Source: Phymorhynchus buccinoides
Taxonomy: Eukaryota > Mollusca > Gastropoda > Neogastropoda > Raphitomidae
Length of the DNA stretch: 64,000 bases
Assembly (NCBI GenBank): GCA_017654935.2
Contig: CM065691.1
Span: forward strand, 22,835,427-22,899,426
Direction: 5' to 3'
Every line of letters begins with the position of its first letter. Position 1 is the first letter of the stretch. Positions 41,805-53,357 of the stretch are shown piece after piece. The translations under genes and the position numbers were made by a program. The notes below the pieces were generated by a model, which saw only the letters and a program-made list of their open reading frames with translations, searched no databases and was not told where the DNA came from.

Positions 41805-42405
41805 CATGTATACTCACACACACATGTACACACTCTGTCTCACACAGACACGTATGCAACAGCCAACACACACTAGGCACATTTCCCAGTTCAATACTTA
41901 TCTCCCCTGCAGCTTTTTTTTTATACTTTCAGTGTTTCACTGCACACACAATGATTGAACCTTCACTTTTTCTCTAGACAGAAAATTAAGCAACATAATC
42001 ATGAAATTATGTAAATGAAAATTGAAATAAGAAAAAAGCAATGTGTGATGAGGGTTGAGTTCTTCACAACAACTTTTCTGCTTCAATTGATGACTTTTGT
42101 TGTAATGTGGAATGAATGAATGAATGATTAATTAATTAATCTTAATTTTTTTTATTTAAAAAAAAAAAAGTCAATTGACTTAGATACATCAAACTACTTG
42201 TGGCAGTGCCATAGCCGATGAGGTTTAACCGAGGCGTGGTCACCGCTACAGCTATCTGTATTAATAAAAAAAAAAAAATCGGGACTTTACTGGTTTCGTA
42301 CTGCCTCCGGGCATTGCCTCCAGTATTGTTCCAACCATATTTGTATTTACAAATGTCCCATATGTGTCTGATTCAGACCAAGAGGACATAAAACTCCATT
42401 TTCTC
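41560..42405 (-). repeat. Inverted copy of the 22556-23190 repeat plus a full SINE
   Basis: Reverse complement of 22556-23190 with the TG/AACA runs, CTTAAACGGACATTTGCACA and ATGAATGAATGATTAATT. It continues beyond the point where the 22556 copy is cut, giving a complete 14264-type SINE in plus sense at 42175-42405 (GTGGCAGTGCCATAGCCGAT ... GACCAAGAGGACATAAAACT). Confidence 0.8.
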
Positions 42406-42479
42406 TCTAATCTTTTACTATCCCTGGTCACGCATGTTCCAAATCTCGTGTCAATGTCGGGTCTGGTTACGCCGCGGTT

Positions 42480-42800
42480 TGTGAAAACGTGAAGCGGCCT
42501 GTCGGCGCCCGTATCTCCGGCATTTCTGAATCGATTCGCTTCCGGTTTGGTACACCGATAGTCACCCCCAGGTCATCTTCCTGCCAAATTCGAAGGCAAT
42601 CGGCCCAGAAACGCCGGAGATACGGGCGCCGAGAGGCCGGCGGATGCGCGTTTCGCGCATTTGCAAAAACCGCGCAAATGATACACGACCGCCTCGGTTG
42701 CCGTTGCCATCGCCCTGTGAGGGCTCACAGCAAATTTGAAACGATTCGGTCGAAAAAAAACAGTTATAAGGCCTGTTTCGTGTTTCAGACACAACACACG
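42480..42800. repeat. GC-rich segment with a 26-bp inverted repeat
   Basis: TCGGCGCCCGTATCTCCGGC xTTTCT at 42500 pairs with AGAAACGCCGGAGATACGGG CGCCGA at 42608, one mismatch, loop about 80 bp. GC content and CpG density are well above the surroundings. Open frames on both strands have no recognised domain. Confidence 0.6.
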
Positions 42801-42904
42801 GACAGTTGGCTTTTTACTATATGATGATGAAAAAAGTCCATCTTGAACATTCAGTATTTAGAGAATAATGTAATGTGTGTGTCTGTTATTACAAAATAAT
42901 ATTT

Positions 42905-43220
42905 GTAATGTGTGTGTGTGCGCGCGCGTGTGTGTTTACATGTGTGCGCTTGCATACATGTGTGTGTGTGTGTGCATGCACTGTGTGTGTGTGTGTGTGC
43001 ATGCACTGTGTGTGTGTGTGTGCATGCAACTGTGTGGTGTGTGTGCATGCACTGTGTGTGTGTGCATGCAATGTGTTGTGTGTGTGCATGCACTGTGTGT
43101 GTGTGTGCATGCACTGTGAGTGTGCACTCCGGGTGTGTGTGCACATGTGTGTGTGTGTGTGCATGCACTGTGTGTGTGTGTGTGTGTGTGCATGCACTGT
43201 GAGTGTGTGTGTGTGTGTGA
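42905..43220 (+). repeat. TG microsatellite with GCATGCACTG minisatellite
   Basis: About eight units of TGTGTGTGCATGCACTG. It lies in the presumed intron 70-380 bp before the F-box exon. Confidence 0.9.
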
Positions 43221-43280
43221 TTTTATTGCAGACAATCTTACCCTTTTACTGAAGTGATCTCATTCTTTTCCTGTCTTTCA

Positions 43281-43296
43281 ATTTTTTCAGATAGCC
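43281..43296 (+). promoter_or_regulatory. Splice acceptor and start context of the F-box exon
   Basis: TCTTTCAATTTTTTCAG ends at 43290, then ATAGCC and the ATG at 43297. The strong pyrimidine tract plus AG implies a 5' UTR exon upstream; a single-exon gene with a start at 43297 cannot be excluded. Confidence 0.6.
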
Positions 43297-44604
43297 ATGC
43301 CAAACCAAAGAAATAATCCTGATCTGACGGCATCCCCGAAACAGCTGGATAACTCTTCTATGTCAAGAATGGAAGATTCTTTTCTCGTTCTTTCGCTACC
43401 ACCACCGCTGCCACCACCACCCCTGCCATCATCATCAGAACTTTGTGAAAGTGTCATTGCCAATGACACTGCTGTAGGTGATGGAGGCGACAGTGACAGT
43501 CTCCAGGAGTTGCCACTTCCTCCAGGCCTGGACACCCTACCTGATGTGGTTCTGGAGCATCTCTTCAGGATGCTGGCTGTCCGCGAGCGAGGCCGTCTGG
43601 CCAGGACGTGCCACACGATGAGAGAAATCATGCATTCGGCTTCCCTGTGGATCAACGTCTCTGTTCAGCTCGACTGCGACAACAGTGGCCAGCGGGGGAT
43701 TCATCGCGCAGACCTGGTCATGACGCAGACGTATGGGGAGCATTTCAGAAGCGTTGACGTGGTCTTGCATTCGCTTAGACCGAGTGCCTTGTCGATCAGA
43801 AGGCTGCGCAGTTTTGCCGAAAGAGGGGTGTTGAAACGGGTGAATCTTTTGGTCTATACCCCAGATACCATGACCAATATTTTGAAAGAGCCCTCCAAGA
43901 ATGAAGCAAGTGCCGAAGAACTAGAAAGGAACTGGTGTCATCGGTGCGATGGTATTATTGATGGCATGAGGTCTACTTGCACGCCTCAAGATTATGATGG
44001 TTGTTCTGATATCATCCGCAGTTGTCATTGTCTTAAACCTCTTCAAGTTCAACCTGCCACTCTTGCAGAAGTGAGGGAGATGTTGACAACCAATACTGTC
44101 GTCACTCTGCAACTGACCCAGACGGCTATCAATGCCGATTTTGTACTCTTGCGTTTGTATTCTGCCACGGATAAGAGCAAGATCTGCCAGTCAGTAAGCA
44201 CTTTGATTTTGCCTGAAATCCGACAGGAGTGTTTGTTGACTGGTTTGTGTCCGCGCCAGTCACAGACACCTACGGCAGTGCTGATTTCGGATTTCCCCAA
44301 CCTTCAAATACTGCAGCTAAGTCTCCATAACCTCAGCGAACAACTCTTGGACGAACTGTCAAATACTTCATGGAAACGCAGCCAGCTGAAGAAATTGATC
44401 CTGCTGCACAAAGATTTCAAAATAGATATGGGGAGGCGATTCCCTTCTTTGTCGTCGCCCACCTGGTGTCAGCTGACGATGGCTTGCCCGGGACTCGCTG
44501 TTGAGTGCCGGGTTAGGGTATTGTCTCAGCGTTTCCCACCCTTGACCGACGCCATCAAGCGGAGACTGCTCGGTCCCTATAGAGGTGACAGTGGAGACGG
44601 ATGA
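43297..44604 (+). CDS. F-box protein
   Basis: A 435-residue frame with even codon use, unlike the repeats around it. It has a low-complexity N-terminus (PPPLPPPPLP at 35-44), then an F-box at about 80-118 (LPDVVLEHLFRMLAVRERGR LARTCHTMREIM...LW), the Skp1-binding motif of SCF ubiquitin ligases. The C-terminal part has a Cys-rich patch (WCHRCDG ... CHCL, about 212-248) and leucine-rich segments (FPNLQILQLSLHNL, LKKLILLHKDF). The ending (WCQLTMACPGLAVECRV) faintly recalls FBXO33/FBXO39-type proteins; this is tentative. By family, it would recruit substrates for ubiquitination. The ORF stops at TGA 44602-44604. GTGACA at 44585 could be a splice donor, so further exons are possible. Confidence 0.75.
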   Translation: MPNQRNNPDLTASPKQLDNSSMSRMEDSFLVLSLPPPLPPPPLPSSSELCESVIANDTAVGDGGDSDSLQELPLPPGLDTLPDVVLEHLFRMLAVRERGRLARTCHTMREIMHSASLWINVSVQLDCDNSGQRGIHRADLVMTQTYGEHFRSVDVVLHSLRPSALSIRRLRSFAERGVLKRVNLLVYTPDTMTNILKEPSKNEASAEELERNWCHRCDGIIDGMRSTCTPQDYDGCSDIIRSCHCLKPLQVQPATLAEVREMLTTNTVVTLQLTQTAINADFVLLRLYSATDKSKICQSVSTLILPEIRQECLLTGLCPRQSQTPTAVLISDFPNLQILQLSLHNLSEQLLDELSNTSWKRSQLKKLILLHKDFKIDMGRRFPSLSSPTWCQLTMACPGLAVECRVRVLSQRFPPLTDAIKRRLLGPYRGDSGDG

Positions 44605-45180
44605 TCTCAGTGACGTGAATGTGTCAAAGCAGCTGGACTGTGTTCGGAACACAAGTGCACTTTCTTCTCGCTCCCTAGTGAGACGGGGGCAATACTTTTG
44701 TACTTTAGGGTGGTGGTGGGTACAAGAAAGCCGTGGACAGTTCATTGATCTTCCATTAGTTCACTCCCCACCCCACACGCTCCCATTATATCTCGCACAC
44801 GCAAACTCCTTATACTTCCTCTCACTTTCATCTCTCCACCCCTGTCCACGGGCTCTTCTGTACACCACCACCACCTAAAGTTGATCAATGGGTGGGAGGG
44901 TGGAAGAAGCGAGAGAGAGACAGAGACTAGACAGTAAACTTGAATACATTAAGAAGTCTTGTTCTTCAAGTCATGGACTTGATACGCAAGGCAACACAAA
45001 AATAGGAGCCTTGAAACATGGGGTTGGGCCTGGGGTAACAGATAAATTCATTTGAAAAATAAGATCATGGTTTGAAGAAAGAATGAGACAGCAGAGTGAG
45101 AGAAACTTTTGAAGGCTGCGTTAAACTCACAGGAAATGCATTTGAATGGTTCTATTGATACCATAGTCATAACTGTAACT
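44605..45180 (+). other. Probable 3' UTR or intron of the F-box gene
   Basis: Non-coding, pyrimidine-rich at first, then mixed. No canonical AATAAA soon after the stop. Nothing else supported. Confidence 0.4.
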
Positions 45181-45360
45181 TACCGTATTTACGGACTATA
45201 AGGCGCCACCTGATTATAAGGCGGACCCCCCAAATTTAACACAAAATTCAGATTGTGTTCTCTATTTCTTATTATATTATCAGTCACATTATAAGGTCGC
45301 AGGGAGGGGTCACATCCTGGGGGAAAAAAGCATCGCTTTATCCATAAAAACGGTTTTAGT
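45181..45360. mobile_element. MITE related to 32345-32518, right end degraded
   Basis: Begins TACCGTATTTACGGACTATA AGGCG, then CTGATTATAAGGCGGACCCC and TCAGTCACATTATAAGG, in the same order as the 32345 element read from its other end. The right terminus has decayed. Confidence 0.6.
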
Positions 45361-47359
45361 GGGAAGTCTAGTCTGAGGCTTGACTGAAAAGACTGCTAAG
45401 TGTTTCAATGCTACTTAAAATGTGTCTGATATCTCTATAGTCTGCATGCTTTTTAAAGTTCAAGGTCTCAGGTCACGGAGCCGCTAATGCTGCCCGAAAA
45501 GCTGGCATGATAACGTTTTTGAACAGAGGGATATAGGATACAGACATTTTGCATGCAGATGTACTTTGGATATCTAGGGCCAGGTTTGAAAATGAAGGCC
45601 AAAGGTCAGTATCACAGGGCCGAAAAATGCTGCTGAGCATTTTTGGCCTGTATTCACATTGTGATTATCTTTCAACCAATCGTTACCAGTGAGAGACTAA
45701 GCACGCAGCTGAAAATTTTACTACTGCAGCGCGGATGGTGATCTTTTTTTAGCGTCTTAACCCTCTAGTATTGCTTATTATCATATCCTTGGGCATTAGT
45801 GTGGTGTATACGTGTGTATTCCCTTGATTTCTGTTCCATAATCATATTATAATGTTATCCACTCTTAGTCACGAGATTATTTGCTTTTTTTTATTACTAT
45901 TAGTATTACGACTAAAGTGGAGCCTCCCTTATAAGACCTCCCATTATAGACCCCTCCCAGGTACCAGAGGTCTGATCTACCCATCTTCCCTACGTCTAAA
46001 ACCTGAAGTAAAACCCGTAATCTTCTTTCATTTCTCCTTTTGTTTATGTATGTTTTGTTGTGTGTATCAGTATGTAGGCTGGAGTGATTGTGCTTTTTTA
46101 ATAATTCAAATCGTTGCGATGCGAATGAGTTATTGCATGGGGAAGGGGAAGGGACATGAACGAGGGGGTGATAGTGAGCAGGTGTGTGAATTAAAAAAAA
46201 AAAAAAAAAATTGTATTGCGGAAGTGATATGGCTAGTACATAGTAGTAGTAGTAATAGATATGCATTGTGGTTGTTGGATTTTATGTCTTAATTAAACTT
46301 TTTTGCTTATAGGGTGGAAGCCATTTTTCCATGTGCGTGTGTTTGTGTGTGTGTCACAATCATATTACCAGACAGCTCGTTACAAGAAAAGAAAAGTTGT
46401 TGCAGTAGTAGTCATGGTCACTACATCCAACAATTCAGTGTTCTGCTCTTGTATGATCATGCTTATGCCAGTCTGGCGTTTCGACTATGACGGCCAGATA
46501 ACAGAGGGGCAGCTGCTATCCTGGATGGCTGGCTTTCATTTGTCTTCTAGTGGAGATGCCTTGGCCAGGATACATCCCCACATTCTTGGCGAAGGATTTG
46601 GGGACCACTTGATTCTATAGCCACAGCATGAAAGACTTTCTTATCAAAATGAAAAATGAATCTTTGTTTCTGTGTTACCTTTGTTCAGTCTTCTTCTTCT
46701 CATCGTCGGATCACTTGACAGCTTCCTGTCAACTATGAGCACGCCACAGATGAGGTCATGCTGTTGTTACGCGACTAATAAGAAATAGTGAGGCTCCAGA
46801 CATGTCGCTTCAGCTGCAGAACATCTTTGTAAGATTTCTAGTTTTTTTAAAGGCAGGAGAATGGACCCAGTAAGGCGGAAAGATAGTACTATTAGTAGAT
46901 GGAGTAAGCAAAGGGGAAAAGGCAGAGTACCAAGTCAAAAGAGACAGATTAGAGGGAAGTACAAGCACAGAACTTACAGAAGGTGTGGGGAAACTATTTG
47001 TACAAGACCCCCCGGTATCCCCACAGGGGGGACAAAAATTTCGTCCATTCAACTATGCAGTTTCTATAACATGTACCATATTTCTACGGTACATCATTCA
47101 GTGATTAACTCATTCTGTTTCAAGGGCACACCACTGTTGCACATGTATTAGATCGCAATCCACAAGTCCGAAACAGAAACCCCATTCATTTCCCATGAGA
47201 AATAAGCGGATGCGAAAACTCATCCGAATCAGTGTCCCATGCTTCAAATTTTTAAGGGTTCATGATGGACCCTTTGCCCCAAATTTTAAGGGTATTTGAA
47301 AAAAATTTTGAGGATAAAAATAAAAGCCAATAATTAAAATGGACATATGCTCTCAAATA
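45361..47359. other. Intergenic, no convincing gene
   Basis: Short opposed frames at 45852-46292 and a 105-residue plus frame at 46303-46620 (after TTGCTTATAG) show no domain. An A-run at 46192-46210. The contig ends here at the N gap. Confidence 0.4.
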
Positions 47360-47859
47360 NNNNNNNNNNNNNNNNNNNNNNNNNNNNNNNNNNNNNNNNN
47401 NNNNNNNNNNNNNNNNNNNNNNNNNNNNNNNNNNNNNNNNNNNNNNNNNNNNNNNNNNNNNNNNNNNNNNNNNNNNNNNNNNNNNNNNNNNNNNNNNNNN
47501 NNNNNNNNNNNNNNNNNNNNNNNNNNNNNNNNNNNNNNNNNNNNNNNNNNNNNNNNNNNNNNNNNNNNNNNNNNNNNNNNNNNNNNNNNNNNNNNNNNNN
47601 NNNNNNNNNNNNNNNNNNNNNNNNNNNNNNNNNNNNNNNNNNNNNNNNNNNNNNNNNNNNNNNNNNNNNNNNNNNNNNNNNNNNNNNNNNNNNNNNNNNN
47701 NNNNNNNNNNNNNNNNNNNNNNNNNNNNNNNNNNNNNNNNNNNNNNNNNNNNNNNNNNNNNNNNNNNNNNNNNNNNNNNNNNNNNNNNNNNNNNNNNNNN
47801 NNNNNNNNNNNNNNNNNNNNNNNNNNNNNNNNNNNNNNNNNNNNNNNNNNNNNNNNNNN
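47360..47859. other. Assembly gap of 500 N
   Basis: Exactly 500 undetermined bases, the usual placeholder for a gap of unknown size between contigs. Confidence 0.99.
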
Positions 47860-48619
47860 TAAAAAGATATATGTTTTATCAGGGACACTGGCAGGCAATC
47901 GGCGCCGTGGGCAGCATAACTTGTAGACAATAAGATGTGTGTGTTTGTCGCTCTCGTTTAGCGGGAGGACCAATGAGAAGTGTTGAAATTTGACGTGAAT
48001 CCCCTTCCCCCGCGATATTCGCGGTCTGCTAAGATCTTCACCGCACAGCTGTTTTTCTCTATTGATTTGCAGCGACAATGAAAATGCTCTGATTTGCCGG
48101 CGAAGCTATACAGTTGGCTATGTTATAGGGAAAAAGTAGTAAATTTTATAACGTGTTGTTTAATGTTCAAATGTAGAGTCACGAGGGGGGGGGGGGGGGA
48201 GGGGGCTACAAATATCCAACCCCGCCTCGCTGTCATACAGATGAACATATAACTATATTATTATTAAATGAGTGTTTTGTTATGGGAGCCCAGGTACGAC
48301 CCCAGGCGCCGTGGCGCGACGCTGTGGCGTGACGGCTACGAGAGCACCCCCCCGGAGTTCGGGCCGCGCACCCATCCACAGGGCAGGGGAGAAGGGGGTA
48401 AAAGGGGCACTCAAAAAGAGTCAGCACTAATGGTGAGACGTGCTGTGTATTAAAAAAGGGGGGGTGGGGTATGAGGGAAATGGAGTGTGGCTAGGTACGC
48501 GGACCGCTGTCCGGGGGGACCCCTCCCTCACCAGTGAAAGGCATGTGTTAGGGCTGAGTTAATAGTTTATCTGATGTTAATTAAAATTTGTGGCCGAAGG
48601 AGGAGTTCTTGATGGCCTC

Positions 48620-51540
48620 CGCAAACCAGACAAGGGGGGACCATTCCTGTGGGCCTCAGGATAGAATGGAAGCTTGGGTGAAGGGGATATTTAATATCTT
48701 TAATTTATCTAAAAATGTTGTGATTTTGAAATAATTACAGGGGGTAAACAGATGGTCAAGGTCTAATATGTTATTGCAGTTACAGGACAGTTTTTTGAAT
48801 TTACAGTAGTAAGACCTTGTTCTTAATCGAAAAAGCAAAGATTGTGTTTGGTGGGGGGGGTTTTTTTTTTTTGGGGGGGGATGGGAAAGGAATAGTCACC
48901 CTTGAACAATTTTTTAGGTCCCAGGAGTGGGTTTTGGCATAAAATTCCAGTTATTTTGCCCACTCCTGGTTTGTTGAATTTTTTAGTAGGGTTTTAGTTT
49001 CACCTACTGAAAGTTTAATAGAAACAATATTGCCAGAGTGGCCCGAGGCGGCCGACTTTGCGTCTCTGTCGGCCAAATAATTTCCAATCAGACCGCAGTG
49101 GGATGGGATCCATACTATAAGAACTTGTGTTCCTCTAAGATGTAGTTGGTGTGTTAATTTTCTAATTTCATTTTTGATTTCTGCACGGTTGTGATTGTTG
49201 CCTTGTAAAGCTTTAATTGAGGAGAGAGAGTCAGTAAATATGACAATCTGGAAATGGGGATATTGGGAGGTTGTTGATAAAGGCCAGTGCTTCTAGGATG
49301 GCCCAGAGTTCAGCCGAAAAGATAGAAATGTTATTGTTGAGTTGGAAGGATTTAGATATTTTTAGGCTTGGAATATTAAAGGCACATCCTATTTTGTTGT
49401 AATTTAGCAGGGAGCCATCTGTATACATTGATAAATAGTGTCTTAAATTGTATATTTTTTCTTTGGCTGCTGCTGTAAGACGATTAGAGTCAAGTTTCTT
49501 TATTGGGACAGGATATGAAGGCTAATATCAAAGTCTGGTGGATCCCAATCCCACTGCGGGGGTCTGTGCTGGGGGAAAGCTGCGATATTGTTAAGAGATA
49601 CATTTGCTTTATTCATTAGGTTTTGGGTATAGTCATGGATGTTAATAAAAATAAAATATTTTTTGGAAGTAGCAAAGTATGGGTCTGCGAAAGATGTCAG
49701 AAATTCGTTTTCAGTAAAATTGATGGTAGCATATAATCGGGCTAGAAATGAGGCACAGTTAAATTTTATCAAGTGTGTTAGTGGAATCCAGTCGATGTCT
49801 CTGTATATAAGGAATGTTATTGCATACTTTGGGAGGCCCAGGGCAGTCTTTAGGGCCTTAATTTCAAAGCGTTGAAGGGTTGTAAGGTTAGTTTTTGACA
49901 GGGAGTAAAAGGCTTCCATGCCATATGTAAGTCTGCTACGTACCAGTGTTCTTACTAAATAGGTCAGAAATTTAGGGTCTTTTGCCCATGATTGTCGAGC
50001 AATGACTTTTATAAAATGAAGTGCTTTATGAGCTTTCTGGGTTAAATAGTTAATGTGTTCATTCCAGGATAAATTACGTGTCAAAATGACACCAAGAAAT
50101 TTAACAGATTTTGCAGATGGTTTGATGACGTTGTCGATTTTAATGGTAAGGTCGTCAGCCTTTGTTGTTGTAAAAACTATAAACTCACATTTTTGTGGGG
50201 CAACTGTAAATCCATTATGTAAATAATCAGTTATTTTGTTTGTGTTGGATTGGTGTATCTGCAGATCAGGATCTAACCTGTAATAATTTCCAGAGGGGGT
50301 GTTAATGGACCAAATTGCGATGTCGTCGGCATACATAGATATCTTACAATTGTGCAGTTTTAGTTTATAGATATCGTGTACCATGATGTTAAAAAGTGGG
50401 GGGGCTATGATGCTGCCCTGGGGCACTCCCATGTCAAGGTGGTGAGACATCGACAAAGATTGGCCCACCTTCACTCTCAGGCTTCGGTTATGTAAGAAAG
50501 AAAGTATAAAGTTAAATGTATTGCCCACAATACCGAGGCTGCTGAGTTTGTCAAGGAGTCTCCCATGCCAGACTGAGTCGTAGGCCCCTTTTATATCGAA
50601 AAAGGTGGCCAAGACTTTTCTGCGGCGTGCAAAGGAACGTCTGACATGGGAGGTGAGTCTAACGACTTGTTCCATGCAATTTCTATGTGCACGGAATCCT
50701 GCTTGAAATTTGGGGATAATGGTTTTGTTTTTTTTTTTTTTTTTGTTTGTCCTAGAAAACATTCCAGTCTATATTTTACGATACGCTCGTAAATCTTGCC
50801 CAAGTGAGGGGTGATGGAGATGGGGCGGTAGTTTTTGGGATCCCTAGCCAGTTTTCCTGGCTTAAGGATCCCTATCACCTGTGCCTCTCTCCAAGCTTGG
50901 GGCACAATCCCCCCCTCCCAACATCTGGAATAGAAACCATGTTTAAAATTTTGTGAAAGGATTGGGGGAGTTCTTTTATTAGTTTGTAGTAGATAGGATC
51001 TTATCCTGTAGCTTTTACTAGTTTTTTTTAATTAAATTTAATGGATGCAGCAACCTCAGTAATTTTCAGAGGGGCATTAATATAGTGCGAGTTATCGTTT
51101 GATTTTGTATGGTGGACGGGTTACTTTGACGCGATAATTTTTTCTGATTTGTAGGGAGAAATTTTGTTTGGCTAGCTTCAGAGCCGAATGTTATCGTAGC
51201 GCAATGTATTAGCCGTATCAAAGTTATTAGTAGTTAGTTGTTGTTTTTTAAGGACTCTGGGCTCTCATACAGTGGTTTTAGCGTTAATTTTTCTGAGCTT
51301 TTTCCAAGCTTTACATAAATCTTTATAGTCTGTTATATCTTCATTATTAAAAAATTCTCTTTTTTGCTTCGTTTATCTGTGTATCGTTGCAGTATGACTC
51401 CTGCTTCTAACTTGCAGAATATGGTTGGGGGGGCGGTAGGTCAAACCGACTCTCGCAGGCCTTCATTCTTGGCCTGCACTGCCGTTTTACTTTTTCATTC
51501 CACCATGCGGTTTTGCACCCTAGCGTGCAGTTCGCCCCCT
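48620..51540 (-). pseudogene. LINE ORF2 (RT + RNase H), copy 2
   Basis: Counterpart of 11440-14190. Frames: 50591-50905 (start of RT, NYRPISITPHLGKIYERIV), 49500-50762 (RT with YADD and thumb, 420 residues), 49231-49428 (MYTDGSLLNYNKIG of RNase H), and 48656-48838 (LLFRLRTRSYYC and zinc-like end). Broken relative to copy 1 by a T-run insertion at 50727-50745 and indels at 49250 and 49495. PWWNEKVKR-type linker near 51500. The TAA after EWAK is shared with copy 1. Confidence 0.85.
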
Positions 51541-51704
51541 TCTTTTTTCGCTGTTTGAATCGAAACAGGGTGATGTGAGCTAGGCTTCGTCGGACGATCG
51601 AGAGCAGAGAGCATGAGATTTTTTTTGCAGATTGAGGTGTAGAGCGCAGAGAAAGAGAGAGATTCGAGATTGACGATGAGAGAGAACGCATGAGAGAGAG
51701 AGAG

Positions 51705-51956
51705 AATGGAGTTTTACGGCCTCTTGGTCTGAATCAGACACATATGGGAGCATTTGTAAATACAAAATATATGGTGCGGAACAATACTGGAGGCTAATGC
51801 CCGGAGGCAGTACGAAACCAGTAAAGTCCCGATTTTTTTTATAATACAGATAGCGGAGTAGCTCCCCCTATGGTTGACCACGCGCTCTCGTTAAACCTCA
51901 CACGGCTATGGCACCGCCACAAGCAGTAGTTTGATGTATCTAAGTCAATTGACTTT
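51705..51956 (-). mobile_element. SINE (14264-type), copy 2
   Basis: Same element as 14264-14490, with many small insertions (for example GCGGAGTAGCTCCCCCTATG in place of a short stretch), consistent with poor consensus in this sector. Confidence 0.75.
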
Positions 51957-51990
51957 AAAAAATTTAAAAAAATTAAATTAAAGATTACGA

Positions 51991-52125
51991 CGAAAATAGG
52001 AGTTTTGAACGTCCTCTTGGTCTGAATCAGACACACATATGGGACATTTGTAAATACAAATATGGTGGGAACAATACTGGAGGCAATGCCCGGAGGCAGT
52101 ATGAAACCAGTAAAGTCCCGATTTG
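51991..52125 (-). mobile_element. SINE 3' half, copy 2
   Basis: Counterpart of 14523-14655. Confidence 0.75.
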
Positions 52126-53219
52126 TATTTGTGACAGTGTGGCCGTATTTCATATAGGCCTACCTGTCACGCAATACTATTTAGCATACGACAAGTGTGC
52201 CTAGGCCCCTTTTCCAAGTCAGGCGCGCCTCACTATACGACGTCATATCTATTTTTAGACGTCACTTTTCAAATCACATCATGCGACCCGGTTTTTCAAA
52301 TCTGTACAACGGCCTCCCCTCAAATCTCAGGCCAACTAGTAGTAATAATAAACTTATAATTTAGCCATTTTCTTCTATTTGATTGTCATTCTAATAATAA
52401 AATCTTATTTGCGAGTTATGCCAATCACTTTATTAGTTTGCTAATTAAGACATTGCATGGCTGATATATCCTAAAATCTGGCAATCTAACTGGCCAAGTT
52501 ATGTCACCTCTTATCTCTATTATAAAAACCTATTTTATCAAAGCCATCCTTTCATAATGTTGTTACTAAACAACTCTTTCAATGTCCTACAAACAAATTA
52601 GCTACTTTTATTTGATACGCTCAAAACAGAACATTGACGAAAGCTACACCGACGCTGTGTCAACGTCACAATTTGTCTGACCACCGGTGTGGACTCAGTC
52701 CTAAAACCGGGTTTTCGGCTAGCTTATTTTTGTTATACTGGACATTGAATGCTAATTATATTTTAACTGTGTCATCTAACATAGTGACATAGTATATGTA
52801 TAGAAAGGTAGTATGTTTAGTGTATAATCATTGCTATTATGAAAGATTGGTGTAATGTGATATGAGTTTAGATAAATTAATTATTTAGTAGTTTGCACCT
52901 GTTTCAGTGGGCTCTAAAATACAAGGTTTTTCATATATTATTATAAATATATAGTTAGATTTCCTTATTATATTAGTAGTCAGAATAGAGCTTAGTTCAT
53001 CCTCTTTCTTCTCATATGCAACATGCAAGGGTTTAGTGATTAGTGGCATAGATATCTGTGTTGGATGAAACCAAACAAACACACTAATCTGGTCACTCTC
53101 GCCACCCACAGAGCCATTCTGCTGTGTCATCCAGTGACTGCTGTCTTTGCGGTCCGGCTCTCGAGCATATATCTATGTATGTAAAAGTGCCCAAAATCTG
53201 GGTTCTTGCTGATATTCTG

Positions 53220-53357
53220 ATCGCTTCTCTGCCTTTTGGCTAAGACAGTGATTCAGGAACATAAATTTTTGTTTATAACTTGGTTGGTTTGTTCAGCCCT
53301 GGTCGTACATGGCGAAAGCCGATACGCGACGTTAAACTGAACTTCCAATCTGGGTTC
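53220..53357 (+). mobile_element. U2 snRNA-headed SINE-like element, copy 2 of the first
   Basis: Counterpart of 15724-15859; head ATCGCTTCTCTGCCTTTTGG, tail CGACGTTAAACTGAACTTCC. Confidence 0.7.

Noticed and set aside
42851..43252. Cys-Val and His-Thr frames of about 100-125 residues before the F-box exon
   Set aside because: TG/CA minisatellite translation.
46303..46620. 105-residue plus-strand frame after a TTATAG
   Set aside because: Weak acceptor, no domain, starts with TG-repeat translation; not enough for an exon call.
47334..48078. Open frames spanning the gap
   Set aside because: Composed of N; not interpretable.
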